NCBI GenBank assembly: GCA_003233535.1
Contig: QIMA01000334.1
Span: 1 to 6,988, forward strand
Direction of reading: 5' to 3'
Origin: Rhodanobacteraceae bacterium
GTDB lineage: Bacteria; Pseudomonadota; Gammaproteobacteria; Xanthomonadales; SZUA-5
DNA: 6,988 nt
Shown: positions 6,053 through 6,988 of the stretch, one piece after another
Layout of the letters: each line of letters opens with the position of its first letter
Position numbering within the stretch: position 1 is the stretch's first letter
The notes under the pieces: generated by a model
Seen by the model: only the letters and a program-made list of their open reading frames with translations
Database searches by the model: none
Told to the model about the DNA's origin: nothing
Made by a program: the position numbers and the translations under genes

Positions 6053-6988
6053 ATGTTAAGCACCATCCGCCGTTTCAGTCTCCATTCGCTATTTGCCCTA
6101 GCTGTCGTCGCCCTATCGGCCTCGACGCTGCACGCCCAGGACAGCTATCACCTGTATCTGGATGTCGACAGCAATTCCAATACCGGCTGTAGCGAGGCGT
6201 TCCCGAATGCCCCAGGCACGACTACCGGAGGCGAGGTGCGGCTGACTGCGGTGGTCGACGGCCAACCTCCCGAGGTCATCGACGTACTGATTGACCAGTG
6301 CTCGGGCGGCGGCAGTTTTGGCGGCAACAGCATCTCCATCGGCGGCAACTACCCGGTGGCGCTCAATACCGGCGTAGGTGGTTCGGACGCGATCGAACTG
6401 TCGCTGTCGGCCGCATCGGTTGGAATTCCGAGCATCCGCAGCCTGGGGCTACAGGTTGCAGCGCGTACTTCACGCGGGACTGAGGACGTGCTGCTGACTC
6501 GTGACGGTTCGCCCGGCGGCGGTCCGATCATCTTCGGTATTCCGTTTGAGGTTCCTATCGCTGGCCTCGGCGGTTTGCTTCTGCTCGGCGCCGTAGTTGT
6601 CCTGATCGGCATGCGCGCCAAGCGTCAGCTGCACCGGCGTGCGCTGCTCTCGGTCGGCATGCTGCTGTGGGTGGGTGTCGCTGTGGCCGGTGGCGCGTTC
6701 ATGGTTGACGGCGACATTTCCGACTGGGGCGGCACGCCCTCGATCGCTACCGATCCGGCTGGAGACGCCAGCGGTAACGACGACGCAGCCGATCTGCGCG
6801 CGCTGTTCGTGGCGCTGTCCGGCAACGAGCTGTTCTTCCGTATCGACGTGACCGACCTGGAAAACCAGCCGCCGGTCGCTATTCCCCAGGCGGTCACCAC
6901 GCTGGAAGATCAGGCGGCGGTGATCACCTTAAGCGGCACCGACCCAAACGGCGATGCGCTGACTTTTGCGATCGGTGTTGCGCCGACT
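6053..6988 (+). CDS. Exported DOMON/CBM9-like and tandem-95 (cadherin-like) repeat protein, 3' end outside the window
   Basis: The first 312 codons of an open frame that continues past the right edge. Residues 1-28 are a signal peptide (RR at 6-7, a hydrophobic core, cleavage after LHA before QD). Residues 29-155 form a beta-rich, Gly-rich domain starting YHLYLDVDSNSNTGC, like the DOMON-type domains of secreted proteins; C46 and C83 could pair. Residues 162-187 (IPFEVPIAG, then a Leu/Gly/Val helix) and the basic cluster RAKRQLHRR (188-196) resemble an IPTL/PEP-CTERM type sorting tail, but lie inside the chain. A second hydrophobic run (197-217) follows, with AVA-GG at 210-214 that could be a signal peptidase site. 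Residues 219-267 match the DGxxxDW...ATDPAGD...LFFRIDV pattern of a second DOMON/CBM9-like domain. NQPPVA (271-276) opens a cadherin-like tandem-95 repeat with the Ca-binding style TDPNGDAL. Such repeats usually recur, so the full protein may be long and surface-exposed. Ligand and role are unknown. Confidence 0.85.
   Translation, partial: MLSTIRRFSLHSLFALAVVALSASTLHAQDSYHLYLDVDSNSNTGCSEAFPNAPGTTTGGEVRLTAVVDGQPPEVIDVLIDQCSGGGSFGGNSISIGGNYPVALNTGVGGSDAIELSLSAASVGIPSIRSLGLQVAARTSRGTEDVLLTRDGSPGGGPIIFGIPFEVPIAGLGGLLLLGAVVVLIGMRAKRQLHRRALLSVGMLLWVGVAVAGGAFMVDGDISDWGGTPSIATDPAGDASGNDDAADLRALFVALSGNELFFRIDVTDLENQPPVAIPQAVTTLEDQAAVITLSGTDPNGDALTFAIGVAPT

Overview
The window looks like chromosomal DNA of a free-living gammaproteobacterium. 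GC is moderate to high (roughly 55-60% by eye). The three substantial genes are a two-HAlf-type M16 metalloprotease, a DUF1631/GGDEF/EAL protein and a secreted protein with DOMON/CBM9-like and tandem-95 type repeats, a mix common in Xanthomonadales/Chromatiales-like gammaproteobacteria. That placement is inference from gene families only. I see no rRNA, tRNA, CRISPR array, transposase or intact insertion sequence.

Left part (1-5306, minus strand): two genes read right to left. Upstream is a 1253-residue soluble c-di-GMP protein (1545-5306) with, in order, a degenerate PilZ-like domain, a long DUF1631 region, a GGDEF domain and a C-terminal EAL domain. Its EAL catalytic residues look intact. 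The GGDEF domain has lost the first metal-binding Asp and reads AGDEF, so the protein is probably mainly a phosphodiesterase. After a 93-nt gap comes an exported zinc protease of family M16 (1-1451), cut off by the left window edge; its GTG start is supported by a good ribosome binding site and a signal peptide.

Middle (5307-6052): a 746-nt gap between divergent genes. It is not empty. It holds a short stretch on the minus strand (5526-5639) whose product looks like the first transmembrane helix of a CPA-type cation:proton antiporter, which then stops. It also holds a perfect (CAAA)7 tetranucleotide tract (5655-5682), a 13/12-nt tandem repeat (5479-5503) and a 15-nt dyad (5449-5463). It reads like a scar of gene loss or rearrangement next to the promoter regions of the two divergent genes.

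Right part (6053-6988, plus strand): the first 312 codons of an exported protein that continues beyond the window. It has a signal peptide, a first DOMON-like domain, a hydrophobic segment plus basic cluster resembling a C-terminal sorting tail, immediately followed in frame by what resembles a second signal peptide, then a second DOMON/CBM9-like domain and the start of a cadherin-like tandem-95 repeat. It looks like two secreted proteins fused head to tail.

Taken together the window combines c-di-GMP turnover, an exported protease and a probable surface or periplasmic repeat protein. Whether these work together (for example in attachment) is conjecture. No complete, clearly new multi-gene system is visible in this window.
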